A DNA stretch of 44,707 nucleotides from Candidatus Eisenbacteria bacterium (lineage in GTDB: Bacteria > Eisenbacteria > RBG-16-71-46): assembly GCA_013140805.1 (NCBI GenBank), contig JABFRW010000178.1:1-44707 (forward strand), written 5' to 3'. A program made the translations under genes and the position numbers. The notes beneath the pieces are model-generated. The model ran no database searches, was not told the origin of the DNA, and was given only the letters and a program-made list of their open reading frames with translations. This document shows positions 16,427-25,554 of the stretch, one piece after another; the stretch's first letter is position 1; each line of letters begins with the position of its first letter.

Positions 16427-17137
16427 GTGAAGGCGTTCATCCTCGCCGGCGGACTCGGCACGCGCCTGCGCGGACGCTTCGGAGAACTGCCGAAGCCGCT
16501 CGCGCCGATCGGCGGTCGCCCGTTTCTGGTGCACCAGCTCGAGTGGCTTGCGTCGCACGGCGTGCGCGAGGCGGTGTTGTGTGTGGGGCATGGTTCCGAA
16601 CAGGTGCTCGAGCAGCTGGGAGCGAATGCCGGAGGCGTGGCACTCGCGTACTCGATCGAGCGCGAGCCGCTCGGCACCGGCGGCGCGCTGGCGCTGGCGC
16701 GCCCGCACGTCGCGGGTGCGGCGCTGGTGCTCAACGGCGATACGTTCGCCCCCTGCGACCCGTGGCAGATCGAGCAGGCGCGCTGGCAGCACGGCGCGGT
16801 CGCGTCGCTGGCGCTGTTTCAGGTGCCGGACGCGCGTGCGCGCGGCCGCGTCGAGTGCGATGATGCCGGCCGCATGATTCGCTTCGTCGAGAAGGATCCC
16901 GAATGGAACGGCGCCGCGTGGGTCAACGGCGGCGTGATGGCATGCTCCGGGGCGTTGTGGCGCGAGCTGCCGGAGGGCGCCTCGTCGCTCGAGCGCGACG
17001 TGCTGCCGCGGCTCGCCGCAGAAGGGCGTCTGCGCGGCGAGCGCGTCGCCGGCGGGTTCTGGGACATCGGCACGCCCGAGGACTGGGAGCGCGCCGATCG
17101 CGATCTCGGCTCGATGCGGGGAGGCCCGACGGCATGA
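16427..17137 (+). CDS. hddC: Sugar-1-phosphate nucleotidyltransferase (HddC-like)
   Basis: A 236-residue nucleotidyltransferase with the signature LAGGLGTRLRG (residues 6-16) and PKPLAPIGGRPFL, then GTGGAL, NGDTF (metal-binding Asp), and WVNGGVMAC. The length and the missing C-terminal hexapeptide domain fit HddC, which makes GDP-D-glycero-alpha-D-manno-heptose, or related mannose/N-acetylmuramate-phosphate transferases. The direct 4-base overlap with an HddA-like kinase supports the heptose assignment. GTG 16427 follows the GT2 gene by 22 bases. The exact sugar is inferred. Confidence 0.78.
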   Translation: MKAFILAGGLGTRLRGRFGELPKPLAPIGGRPFLVHQLEWLASHGVREAVLCVGHGSEQVLEQLGANAGGVALAYSIEREPLGTGGALALARPHVAGAALVLNGDTFAPCDPWQIEQARWQHGAVASLALFQVPDARARGRVECDDAGRMIRFVEKDPEWNGAAWVNGGVMACSGALWRELPEGASSLERDVLPRLAAEGRLRGERVAGGFWDIGTPEDWERADRDLGSMRGGPTA

Positions 17138-18171
17138 GCGTTCCGGCGTATGTGCGCGCCAAGGCGCCGCTGCGACTGTCGTTCTGCGGCGGAGGGACCG
17201 ACGTATCGCCCTACCCCGAAGAGCACGGCGGCATGGTCCTGTCGGCGACCATCAATCAGTACGCCTACGCTTCGCTGCGGCCGCGGCGCGATTCACGCAC
17301 CACGATTGCGAGCCTCGACTACGACGTGGTCGCCAAGTACGACCATCCGAAGCGGCTCAAGCTCGACGGGAATCTCGACCTGATCAAGGCCGTGGTGCGC
17401 GAGTTCAAGCCCAAGACCGGGCTCGACCTGTGGGTGCACAGCGACGCGCCGCCGGGTTCGGGGCTCGGTTCGTCGTCTACGTTGTGCGTCGCGCTGATCG
17501 GCGCGCTCGCGGAGTGGAAGCGCAAGTCGCTCACGTCCTACGAAGTCGCCGAGCTCGCGTATCGGATCGAGCGCGTGGACATGAAGCTCGCGGGCGGACG
17601 GCAGGACCAGTACGCCGCGGCGTTCGGCGGCTTCAACTTCATCGAGTTCGGACGCGACGCCACGGTCGTCAATCCGCTGCGCGTCCCGACCCACGTGTTG
17701 CGCGAACTCGAGTACCGCCTGCTGCTGTGCTACATGGGGCAGACGCGGCAGTCGGCGAACATCATCCAGCGTCAGACTGCGAGCTACCGCTCGGGCCACA
17801 AGCGCACCGTCAACGCGCTGCACCATCTCAAGCGTGAGACGCTCGAGATGAAGAAGGCACTGCTGCTCGGCGACGTCGACGGCATGGGCGAGCTGCTGCA
17901 CGAGGCCTGGGAGGCGAAGAAGAAGCTCGACGAGGGGATCTCGACCTCGCGCGTCGACAAGCTCTACCAGCTCGCGCGACGCGAAGGCGCGATCGGCGGG
18001 AAGATGCCGGGCGCCGGCGGGGGTGGCTACTTCATGCTGCTCACCCGCTTCGATCGCAAGCACCGGGTGGCCGCGGTGCTCGAGAAGAACGGCGGGCAGG
18101 TGGTGCCGATCCAGTTCGAGCGCCGCGGGCTCATGACCTGGGGCTGGCGGGGACGCGGCCGAAAGGCCTGA
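17134..18171 (+). CDS. hddA: GHMP kinase, D-glycero-D-manno-heptose 7-phosphate kinase-like
   Basis: A 345-residue sugar kinase. RAKAPLRLSFCGGGTDVSPY at the N-terminus is very typical of HddA, which phosphorylates heptose 7-phosphate at C1. The GHMP ATP-binding loop PPGSGLGSSST is at residues 106-116, and GGRQDQYAAAFGGFNFIEF and KMPGAGGGGYFMLL complete the family signature. It overlaps the HddC-like gene by 4 bases, and the two enzymes act in the same pathway. GmhA and GmhB, needed before and between them, are not in the window. L-fucose kinase-like relatives are an alternative. Confidence 0.82.
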   Translation: MSVPAYVRAKAPLRLSFCGGGTDVSPYPEEHGGMVLSATINQYAYASLRPRRDSRTTIASLDYDVVAKYDHPKRLKLDGNLDLIKAVVREFKPKTGLDLWVHSDAPPGSGLGSSSTLCVALIGALAEWKRKSLTSYEVAELAYRIERVDMKLAGGRQDQYAAAFGGFNFIEFGRDATVVNPLRVPTHVLRELEYRLLLCYMGQTRQSANIIQRQTASYRSGHKRTVNALHHLKRETLEMKKALLLGDVDGMGELLHEAWEAKKKLDEGISTSRVDKLYQLARREGAIGGKMPGAGGGGYFMLLTRFDRKHRVAAVLEKNGGQVVPIQFERRGLMTWGWRGRGRKA

Positions 18172-18172
18172 C

Positions 18173-19312
18173 ATGCGCGTCGCGCTGGTCGGCCCTTTCC
18201 ACCCGTGGCGCGGCGGAATCGCGCAGTACTTAGGACTGCTGGGCGAGGCGCTCGCCGCGCGCGCCGAGGTGCGCGGCGTGACGTTCACGAGGCAGTACCC
18301 GAATTTCCTGTTTCCGGGCTCGAGTCAGCGCGATCCCGACGCGATGGCTCCGCAGCTTCCGGTCGAGGCGCTTCTCGACTCGATCGATCCTCGGAGCTGG
18401 CGGCGCACCGCCGCGGAACTCGAACGCTTCGCGCCCGGGCTCGTGATCCTCAAGTGGTGGCTGCCATTCTTCGGTCCCGCATTCGCGTCGGCCGTCGGCC
18501 CGCTGCGGCAACGAGGCACCCGTGTCGCGCTGGTGTGCGACAACCTGGTGCCGCACGAGAAGCGTCCGTTCGACGACGCCTTCACCGCCTGGATGATGCG
18601 AAACTCCGACGGCTACCTGGTGATGTCGGATCAGGTCGAGCGCGATCTCGACACGATCAAGCCCGGTGCGACGCGGCGCCGGGTGCTGCACCCGCTCTAT
18701 GCGCACTTCGATCAGGGACGCTACACCCGCGAGACCGCCCGCGCGCGGCTCGGGCTCGAAGGCGAGGTCGCCCTGTTCTTCGGCTACGTCCGCCGCTACA
18801 AGGGTCTCGACATCCTGCTCGAGGCGTGGAAGCAGGTGCACTCGAACCGCGCGGCGACGCTGGTGGTGGCGGGCGAGCACTACGAGCCGGCGGGCACCTA
18901 CCAGTCGCTCATCGACGCGAACTCGCCGGGCTCGGTGCGGATGATCGATCGCTACATCGCGGACGACGAAGTGGAAGCGCTGTTCAAGGCTGCCGACGTG
19001 GTGGTGCTGCCCTATCGCTCGGCCACGCAGAGCGGCGTCACGCACGTGGCGTACGCGCTCGGCGTGCCGGTGATCACGACCGACGTCGGCGGACTCGCGG
19101 AAACCGTGAAGCCGGGGGAGACCGGTCTGGTGGCGCCGCCCGAGAATCCCGCAGCACTCGCGGAAGCCATCCAACGCTTCTTCGCCGAGCGGCTCGGGCC
19201 CCGGCTGCGCGAGGGCGTGCGCGCCCTGCAGGCCGAGCACTCGTGGGAGGTGCTCGCGAACGAGGTGTTGGCGCTCGGTGACACGCTCGCACCCACGCGA
19301 GGATGGCGATGA
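18173..19312 (+). CDS. Glycosyltransferase family 4
   Basis: A 379-residue GT-B glycosyltransferase. The N-terminus MRVALVGPFHPWRGGIAQY has the glycine-rich acceptor-domain loop. The C-terminal half contains FFGYVRRYKGLDILLEAWK, VVAGEHYE, YIADDEVEALFKAADVVVLPYRSATQSGVTHVAYALG and a GETGLVAPPENPAALAEAI tail, as in many GT4 enzymes. The donor site has Ser-Gly rather than the usual E-x7-E pair in PYRSATQSGVTHVA, a known variation. It begins one base after the kinase stop and overlaps the next gene. Confidence 0.87.
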   Translation: MRVALVGPFHPWRGGIAQYLGLLGEALAARAEVRGVTFTRQYPNFLFPGSSQRDPDAMAPQLPVEALLDSIDPRSWRRTAAELERFAPGLVILKWWLPFFGPAFASAVGPLRQRGTRVALVCDNLVPHEKRPFDDAFTAWMMRNSDGYLVMSDQVERDLDTIKPGATRRRVLHPLYAHFDQGRYTRETARARLGLEGEVALFFGYVRRYKGLDILLEAWKQVHSNRAATLVVAGEHYEPAGTYQSLIDANSPGSVRMIDRYIADDEVEALFKAADVVVLPYRSATQSGVTHVAYALGVPVITTDVGGLAETVKPGETGLVAPPENPAALAEAIQRFFAERLGPRLREGVRALQAEHSWEVLANEVLALGDTLAPTRGWR

Positions 19313-20955
19313 CCGGGACCGCTCGCACCGCGCGCTGGATCGCGATCGCCGCATTTCTGATCTATGCCGCGACCGGCGGAGGACGAATCGTCGGAAGCGA
19401 TGAGGTCACCATGCTCGAGCTCTCGCGTGCCCTGATGCGCGGCGGCGTGGCGGTGCCCGAGGGTGCCACGCTGGCGGGCCGCGACGGCCGCTTCTATACC
19501 AAGAACAGCGCCCTGCAGGCGGTGGTCGCGCTGCCGCTGGTCGCGATCGGTGATGGCGCGGCGCAGCTCGCGGGACTGCCACCGGCGAGGCGCGAGCTGG
19601 CCGCCCGCTGTGTCGCCTCGCTCCTCAATGCGTTGATTGCCGCGCTGCTGCTCGCGGCGTTCTACGTGGCCGCACGCCGCTTCGGGATTCGAGCCCCCGC
19701 GGCACTCGCGGGGGTGGCATTGCTCGGCTTCACGACCCCGCTGTGGGTGTATGCGAAGAGCTTCATGGCCGAACCCCTGCAGGCGCTCGGAGTGCTGCTG
19801 GCGCTGGCCGGCGCGTCGTTCGCGGACGAACCGCGGTGGCGTCGTGCGGGCGGCGTCGGTGTGTTCCTCGCCGTCGGTGCCAAGCTCAGCATGCTGCCGT
19901 TCGCGCTGGTGGCGCTGCTGCCGCTGCGCGCACAGGCGCCGCAGCGCTGGCTGCCGTTCGCGATCGGACTCGGGAGCGCGCTGCTCGCGCACCTCGGCTA
20001 CAACGTTGCGCGCTTCGGCACGCCACTCGAGACCGGCTACGGCGCGCAGGCGAGCTTCGCGGCGTACACGACGCCGCTATGGGTCGGCGTCTACGGACTC
20101 TTGCTGTCGTCGGGTAAGGGCGTGATGTGGTTCGCACCGGCGCTGTGGCTGCTGCCCGGCGCGTGGCGCAAACTGCACCGTCCGCACGACGAAGCGCGTC
20201 ACGAGCCCAGTCGCTTTCAGCGCGCGCTACGAGGGCTCGCGCGATTCCTGCCGCGAGGGTGGAGGCCGAGCGAGTCCGAGGTCGTTGTCGAGCATCGCTT
20301 CGACGACCTGCGGCGCGCGGCGCCTGCGATCGCGGGCATGGCGGCGATGGCGCTGCTGCTGTACGGCACCTTCGAGCACTGGGCGGGCGATGGTTCGTTC
20401 GGCCCCCGCTATCTGGTGCCGTTGTTGCCGGTCGCTTTCCTGCTGGTGGCGTTCGGTCTGCAACACCCCTCGCGCGCGCGGCGTCGCGCGGCGCAGTGGC
20501 TCGCGCTGGCGGGCCTGCTGGTTCAGCTCGGCGGCGTGGGAATCCACTTCGGGGCGCAGATGCGGTCGGCCGGCGACTATCCGTATCGACTTGCGCTCTC
20601 GGATCCACGATTCATGAGCGACGCGCACTTCAATCCCAGGTTCTCGCCGATTCTCGGCCACTGGCGTCTGTTGATCGCGAATGCCTCGGCCGAAGCACGC
20701 GGCGATGCGCCGCGGCTCGAGCTCTCGGCCGCCGCACCGGCGGCCATCGACTCGAGTGCGGCGGCGCCGCCCGGACGCCTCGGGGTGAGCGCGGTCGATC
20801 AGGCCCAACTGCTGCGTGCGCTCGACTTCTGGTGGACCTACGCCGCCTACGCCGGCCTCCCGCGGCTGCCACTGCAGGCCGTCGCGCTTCTGCTGCTCGC
20901 CTTCGGACTCGCCGCGGCCCTGCGGGCACGTGTCGCCGCCCGGCGGGAAGCATGA
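19309..20955 (+). CDS. Polytopic membrane glycosyltransferase-like protein (GT-C type)
   Basis: A 548-residue protein with roughly ten hydrophobic helices. Near the N-terminus, after the first helix, GRIVGSDEVTMLELSRAL holds an acidic Asp-Glu pair in the first periplasmic loop, where GT-C enzymes such as ArnT and PMT keep the catalytic Asp/Glu. The periplasmic motif WAGDGSFGPRYLVPLLP resembles that of bacterial protein/lipid glycosyltransferases. The donor is probably a polyprenyl-phosphate sugar. ATG 19309 (GAGG 6 bases upstream, 4-base overlap with the previous stop) is preferred to ATG 19303, which abuts the ribosome-binding site. Confidence 0.75.
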   Translation: MTGTARTARWIAIAAFLIYAATGGGRIVGSDEVTMLELSRALMRGGVAVPEGATLAGRDGRFYTKNSALQAVVALPLVAIGDGAAQLAGLPPARRELAARCVASLLNALIAALLLAAFYVAARRFGIRAPAALAGVALLGFTTPLWVYAKSFMAEPLQALGVLLALAGASFADEPRWRRAGGVGVFLAVGAKLSMLPFALVALLPLRAQAPQRWLPFAIGLGSALLAHLGYNVARFGTPLETGYGAQASFAAYTTPLWVGVYGLLLSSGKGVMWFAPALWLLPGAWRKLHRPHDEARHEPSRFQRALRGLARFLPRGWRPSESEVVVEHRFDDLRRAAPAIAGMAAMALLLYGTFEHWAGDGSFGPRYLVPLLPVAFLLVAFGLQHPSRARRRAAQWLALAGLLVQLGGVGIHFGAQMRSAGDYPYRLALSDPRFMSDAHFNPRFSPILGHWRLLIANASAEARGDAPRLELSAAAPAAIDSSAAAPPGRLGVSAVDQAQLLRALDFWWTYAAYAGLPRLPLQAVALLLLAFGLAAALRARVAARREA

Positions 20956-21890
20956 GTTCCGCGTCCGCCGCGCCGCAGGCTTCGCGAACGCTCTGGTCAC
21001 TGGTGCTCAACTGGAACGGACTTGCTGACACGCGGCGCCTGCTGCCGAGCCTGCTCGCGTGTCGCATGCCGGCCGGCTGGCGCCATCACCTGCTGGTGAT
21101 CGACAACGGCTCGACCGATGGTTCGGTCGCGACGCTACGAACCGAGTTCCGAGACGTCGAGTGGCTCGAGCTGCCCGACAATCGAATGTTCGCGGGCGGT
21201 AACAACGCCGGGCTCTCGCACGCGCTTGCGCACGGCGCCGACGCCGTGATGCTGATCAACAACGACACTCAGGCCGATCCGGGACTCTGCGAGCACCTGC
21301 TGCTGGCACTCGAGCAGGAGCCGCGCGCCGGGGCGGCCGCGCCGCTGATCTACTTCGGTGCCCCGACGCGCCGCATCTGGTACGCGGGCGGGCGTTGCCT
21401 TCCAGCACTCGGACACGCCTCGCACCGCGGGCTCCGAGCACTCGATGAAGGGCAGTGGCGCGTGGTCGAAGACACCGGCTACTGCACCGGCTGTTGCGTG
21501 GTGGCGCTGCGCGCGGTGTGGGAGCAGGTCGGAGGCCTCGACGAGAGGTACTACCTCTACGCCGAGGACGCGGACTGGTCGCTGCGCGTGCGGGCCGCAG
21601 GCTTGCGCCTGCTGTTCGTGCCGACCGCGCGGCTGTGGCACGAAGTCTCCGCCTCATCGGGGGCCTCGAGCCCGTGGAAGATCTATCAGCGCCTGCGCGC
21701 GAACTGGCGATTGTTCGCGACGCACTCCCGTGGCCTCGGCGCACTCACCTGGCTGCCCGCATTCCTCGCGCAGCAGGTGGTGCTGGCGGCCTGGCTCGCA
21801 GCCCGCGGTCACCTGGCAGCCGCCCTCGCAGTGCCGCGTGCGCTGTTCGATGCCGTGCGCGGTCGCTCGCCTCGCGAGGTCAAGCCGTGA
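20952..21890 (+). CDS. Glycosyltransferase family 2 (rhamnosyltransferase-like)
   Basis: A 312-residue GT-A enzyme. It shows VLNWNGLADTRRLLPSL, VIDNGSTDGSV, the FAGGNNAGLSHAL segment typical of rhamnosyltransferase-like GT2 proteins, LINNDTQADP with the metal-binding acidic cluster, and GGLDERYYLYAEDADWSLRVR, the acceptor-site ED motif. A moderately hydrophobic C-terminal region may touch the membrane. ATG 20952 overlaps the previous stop and the stop overlaps the next start, so it belongs to one transcription unit. The sugar is unknown. Confidence 0.88.
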   Translation: MSSASAAPQASRTLWSLVLNWNGLADTRRLLPSLLACRMPAGWRHHLLVIDNGSTDGSVATLRTEFRDVEWLELPDNRMFAGGNNAGLSHALAHGADAVMLINNDTQADPGLCEHLLLALEQEPRAGAAAPLIYFGAPTRRIWYAGGRCLPALGHASHRGLRALDEGQWRVVEDTGYCTGCCVVALRAVWEQVGGLDERYYLYAEDADWSLRVRAAGLRLLFVPTARLWHEVSASSGASSPWKIYQRLRANWRLFATHSRGLGALTWLPAFLAQQVVLAAWLAARGHLAAALAVPRALFDAVRGRSPREVKP

Positions 21891-22720
21891 GCGCCGCCTG
21901 GATTCGCATGCCCGAGCGCGGGGCCGGCGAGCCGCCGCTGTTCGTGCGCGAGCTGGTGGCGGCCGCACCCGCCGGTGCGCACGTGCTCGACGCCGGCTGC
22001 GGGCCCGGTTCGTGGGACTATCCGAGCCGCCCCGACTTCGCCATTACCGGTTTCGACGTCAAGTTCCCGCCCGGCCCGCCGACTCGGGCGCCGAATGTGA
22101 ATGTCTTTCGCGGCGACCTGGCGCGACTGCCGCTACGCGATGGCCGATTCGACCTCACGGTGTGCCACTACGTGCTCGAGCACGTCACCGAGCTCGCGCC
22201 TTGTTGCGACGAGCTGGTGCGGGTCACGAAACCGGACGGCACGCTGTACCTGTCGGTGCCGCGCGCGGCCGCGTTCGACGATCGCCTCTATCGATTCGCG
22301 GGCTACTTCGCCAAGTATGCGCTCGGCAAGTTTCGCAAGCGCATCGAGCATCAGCAGCGCTTCGACTTCGAGCAGCTCACCCGCCTGTTCGCGTCGCGCG
22401 GCATGGGACTGACCGCGTTCGCGCGCGTGCCGGCCGGCTTCTCGTGGATGAACGACGCGCGAACCAAGCGCCTGCAGGGCCCGTTCACGAACGCGCTCGC
22501 GGGCCTGCACCGGGCGACCGGTGTGGACCTGGCGGCTGACGCGAACTTCGTGATGACGTTTCGGCGTGGCGTGAGCGGCCCGTGGGTCGAACGCCGCGTC
22601 ACACACGTGTGTCGCGAGTGCGGGGAACTCGCGGTGCTGTCGCCACCCCTTCCGACTCCGCGCACCTGGCAGTGCCCCTACTGCGGCGAGCTCAATCCGC
22701 TCGGCCGACCGCGCGGGTGA
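21887..22720 (+). CDS. SAM methyltransferase fused to a C-terminal zinc ribbon
   Basis: A 277-residue protein. The N-terminal domain is a class I methyltransferase with VLDAGCGPGS (residues 33-42), FDVKFPPG at the end of strand 2 and DLTVCHYVLEHV. After a basic, amphipathic middle segment, the last 40 residues hold two CxxC knuckles (HVCRECGEL and WQCPYCGEL), the pattern of a zinc ribbon. Zinc ribbons are not usual at the end of this family. The gene's final 29 bases overlap the end of the oppositely oriented glycosyltransferase gene, so the ribbon is encoded right at that overlap. The acceptor is unknown. Confidence 0.82.
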   Translation: MSAAWIRMPERGAGEPPLFVRELVAAAPAGAHVLDAGCGPGSWDYPSRPDFAITGFDVKFPPGPPTRAPNVNVFRGDLARLPLRDGRFDLTVCHYVLEHVTELAPCCDELVRVTKPDGTLYLSVPRAAAFDDRLYRFAGYFAKYALGKFRKRIEHQQRFDFEQLTRLFASRGMGLTAFARVPAGFSWMNDARTKRLQGPFTNALAGLHRATGVDLAADANFVMTFRRGVSGPWVERRVTHVCRECGELAVLSPPLPTPRTWQCPYCGELNPLGRPRG

Positions 22721-23948
22721 CGGGGCTCGCCAACACCCGTTCGTAGACGCGTTCGAGCCGCCCCACCACCGCGGAGCGGCCGAACCGCGCCAGCGCATCG
22801 GCGCGCAGCCGCACCGGGTCGAAGTGCCTGGCACCGACGACGAAGGCGGCGAGGGCGTCGCGCAACGCCGCCGCGTCGCCGACCGGCAACAACACGCCGT
22901 TCGTGTCGTCGACGACTTCGTCGGGCCCGCCGCAGCGTGTCGCGATGACCGGCTTGCCGCACGCGAGTGCTTCGACGTAGACGATGCCGAACGATTCCGC
23001 CCGACTCGGCAGCACGAATGCATCGCAGCGCTGGAACTCCTCGAGTGCGCGCTCGGGAGCGAGCATGCCGAGCCAGCTCACGCGCTCCGCGAGCCCGAGA
23101 CGTTGTGCCTCGGCGCGAAAGCGCGGGAGGTCCGGTCCGTCGCCCCCGATCCTCAGCCGCACTCCGGCGCGGTGCAGTTCGGACAGGCGCGGCAGGAGAT
23201 CGGCGAGCGCCTGCAACAGTTCGCTCACGCCTTTGCGTGCGGTCATGCCGCCGAGCAGGAAGAACGTGAATCCTCGGGGGGTGTCCGGAGGTGCCGGGGC
23301 GGGAGCGAAGAACCGTTCGTCCACCACGTTCGGAACCACCTCGGGGGCCGGAAATCCGAACTGCTCGATGCGCCGCGCGAGCGCGCCGCTCACGGCCACG
23401 ATCGCGGAGGCGTTGGCGAGCGGTTCGGCCAGGATTGGAAGCAGCGTCCCGTCGCGACGCGCATAGACGGCGAGCGGAAACGGCGCCATGTGCTCGGTGA
23501 TCACGTAGGGCACGCGGTGTTCGCGAGCGAGCTGCATCGCGACCCAGCCGCCCGGGTAACTGCCGTGCGCGTGAATGACGTCGATCGCACCCCAGTCACG
23601 AGATGCCCGCTGCCAGTTCCGGCGGCTCGCGGCCAGCAGCGCTTGGCGATTGCCACCATTCCAGCGCTGACTGGTCGCCAGGGCGGCGTGCTCGAACTCG
23701 AACACGTTCGCGGTCAGTGGCGTCGTGCGCGGCGGTTCCGAAAGCCGAGCGAGTGCGCGCAACAGACAGCGCGGCGAGCGTCTCAGGTGGTCGGGCGAAA
23801 CGAAGCCCTCGCCCTGATTCCACAACCCGAGTCCCACCCTCCATTCGGGGCGCAACGTGCCGAGCGCAAGCGCCTGATCACGTGCGAATGCACCTTCGAA
23901 CGGAAAACAGGCGTGCGGGTACCAGGAGGGAACGATGAACAACCGCAT
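22692..23948 (-). CDS. Glycosyltransferase family 4, minus strand
   Basis: A 418-residue GT-B enzyme and the only minus-strand gene recognised in the window. MRLFIVPSWYP at the N-terminus and FEGAFARDQALAL are followed by IDVIHAHGSYPGGW and ITEHMAPFPL. The donor domain has FLLGGMTARKGVSELLQAL, RIGGDGPDL and the complete E-x7-E type site PSRAESFGIVYVEALACGKPVIA. The start is taken as ATG 23948 (GAGG a few bases upstream) rather than a 16-residue longer frame, because MRLFIVPSWYP is where relatives begin. It ends inside the methyltransferase gene. Confidence 0.87.
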   Translation of the reverse strand: MRLFIVPSWYPHACFPFEGAFARDQALALGTLRPEWRVGLGLWNQGEGFVSPDHLRRSPRCLLRALARLSEPPRTTPLTANVFEFEHAALATSQRWNGGNRQALLAASRRNWQRASRDWGAIDVIHAHGSYPGGWVAMQLAREHRVPYVITEHMAPFPLAVYARRDGTLLPILAEPLANASAIVAVSGALARRIEQFGFPAPEVVPNVVDERFFAPAPAPPDTPRGFTFFLLGGMTARKGVSELLQALADLLPRLSELHRAGVRLRIGGDGPDLPRFRAEAQRLGLAERVSWLGMLAPERALEEFQRCDAFVLPSRAESFGIVYVEALACGKPVIATRCGGPDEVVDDTNGVLLPVGDAAALRDALAAFVVGARHFDPVRLRADALARFGRSAVVGRLERVYERVLASPVTRAVGRAD

Positions 23949-24004
23949 CGAGAGCCGGCCTCGGGGTGAGCGACGAAGGTCGAAGTGCGGCAGCATAGCG
24001 CGGT

Positions 24005-24034
24005 TTGTCAGGACGTGCCGTCGCCACCTAGGCT
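24005..24034 (+). promoter_or_regulatory. Putative promoter of the flippase-led operon
   Basis: TTGTCA (24005-24010), an 18-base spacer and TAGGCT (24029-24034) lie between the divergent glycosyltransferase and flippase genes, 37 bases before the flippase GTG. Spacing and -10 form match the promoters at 2217 and 4040. A leftward promoter must lie in the same interval, but none was clear. Confidence 0.5.
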
Positions 24035-24070
24035 GCGCGCGATGACGCTCTTCCCGCTCGATCGGTCGCC

Positions 24071-25552
24071 GTGCGCGACGCGCTGAAGCAACTGCGCGGC
24101 GAGTCGCTGGTCTACGGGCTCGGCCAGTTCGGCGGTCGAGCGGTGCAGCTGCTGCTGGTTCCGGTGCTCACGCGCGTGCTGGCACCCGCCGAGTACGCAG
24201 TCTCGGAGCTGGTGGTCGCGTATTCGCAAACCGCGATCTTCCTGCTGGTGCTCGGCATGGACGCGGCGCTGGCGCGCTTCTTCTATGGCGCGACCGATCG
24301 TGCGGCCCGCATCGGCATGACCTCGACGTCGCTGTGGTTCCGGCTCGCGCTCGGCCTGGCGGTCGCGCTCGTGTTGCTGATGCTGGCGCGGCCGATCGCG
24401 GTGTCGCTGCTCGGTAACGCGGTCTACACCAAGTACGTCGCGATCGGCGCGGCAACCGTGCCGTTCACCCTCCTGACGTTGTTCGCGAACGATGTGCTGC
24501 GGGTGACCTTCCAACCCGACAAGTTCATCGCGATGAACCTGCTCCAGACCCTCGTCGCGGTGGCGCTGGCGCTCTACCTGGTGGTGGTCCGCGACATCGG
24601 CGTCGTGGGCGTTCTGTACGGACGACTCGCGGCGGACGGTTGTGCGGCGCTGCTCGGATTGCTGCTGCTGCGCCATTCGATCCGCTTCCGGTTCGAGGGC
24701 GCGACGCTGCGTCGCATGCTCGCGTTCGGCCTGCCGCTGGTGCCGGCGGCGTTCGCATTCGGGCTCATGGCGAGCCTCGACCGATTCTTCCTGCTGCGCT
24801 CGCACACGCTCGCCGACGTCGGTGCCTATTCGGTGGCGATGAAGTTCTTCGCGGTCGCCACGCTCGCAGTGTCGGGCTTCCAGCTTGCCTACGGCCCGAT
24901 CGCGTACGCGCGCGCCGCCGCAACCGGTGCGGCGGCGGGGCGCATGTTCGCGCGAGTGTTCGCGGGCTTCGCGGCGTTGATGGCGGTCGGAGGGCTCGCG
25001 ATCTCGGCCGCCGCGCCGCTGGTGCTCGAGTGGCTGGTGCCGCCGGTCTACCGCGACATCACGGTCGCGGTTGCATGGCTCGCTTTTGCCGCCGCCGCAT
25101 ACGGCGCGTACACTCTCGCCGCCATCGGGGTGAGCCTCTCGCTTCGAACCTGGTGGCTGGCAGGGACAGCCGGACTCGCCGTGGTGGTCGACGCGGTCGC
25201 GCAGGCGCTGCTCACGCCCCGCTTCGGGGTCGCGGGCGCTGCGGCCGCGACGTGCTGCGCCTACGCCACCGCCGCCGTGCTGACCTACCGCGCGGCCCAA
25301 CACCTGTATCCGCTGCCCTACCAGGGGGCGCGCGCGGCCATGGTGCTCGGAGCGGGACTCGTGCTCGCGCTGTTCGTCTCCGTGCCGGGATGGATTCCGG
25401 CCGGACCGCTCGGATGGTTGGCGCGCGCGGGCGTGGTGGTGCTGTTCGCTGGGGTGCTCGCGGTGACGCGCGCCTGGAGCCTGACCGAGGCTCAGCTTGC
25501 GCGTGCGACCGCCGCAGCTCGAGAACCGGATCGCGAGAGCCGAGAGGACTGA
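24071..25552 (+). CDS. Polysaccharide flippase (Wzx/PST family)
   Basis: A 493-residue protein with about 14 hydrophobic helices, the size and shape of the MOP-superfamily flippases that turn undecaprenyl-linked repeat units across the inner membrane. GQFGGRAVQLLLVPVLTRVLAPAEYA at the N-terminus is typical of polysaccharide-biosynthesis proteins (Wzx, MurJ relatives). LASLDRFFLLR-like text (MASLDRFFLLRSH) in the middle is a further family trait. GTG 24071 is the start; two bases separate its stop from the asparagine-synthase-like gene. The lipid-linked substrate is presumably made by the surrounding genes. Confidence 0.88.
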   Translation: MRDALKQLRGESLVYGLGQFGGRAVQLLLVPVLTRVLAPAEYAVSELVVAYSQTAIFLLVLGMDAALARFFYGATDRAARIGMTSTSLWFRLALGLAVALVLLMLARPIAVSLLGNAVYTKYVAIGAATVPFTLLTLFANDVLRVTFQPDKFIAMNLLQTLVAVALALYLVVVRDIGVVGVLYGRLAADGCAALLGLLLLRHSIRFRFEGATLRRMLAFGLPLVPAAFAFGLMASLDRFFLLRSHTLADVGAYSVAMKFFAVATLAVSGFQLAYGPIAYARAAATGAAAGRMFARVFAGFAALMAVGGLAISAAAPLVLEWLVPPVYRDITVAVAWLAFAAAAYGAYTLAAIGVSLSLRTWWLAGTAGLAVVVDAVAQALLTPRFGVAGAAAATCCAYATAAVLTYRAAQHLYPLPYQGARAAMVLGAGLVLALFVSVPGWIPAGPLGWLARAGVVVLFAGVLAVTRAWSLTEAQLARATAAAREPDRESRED

Positions 25553-25554
25553 TC

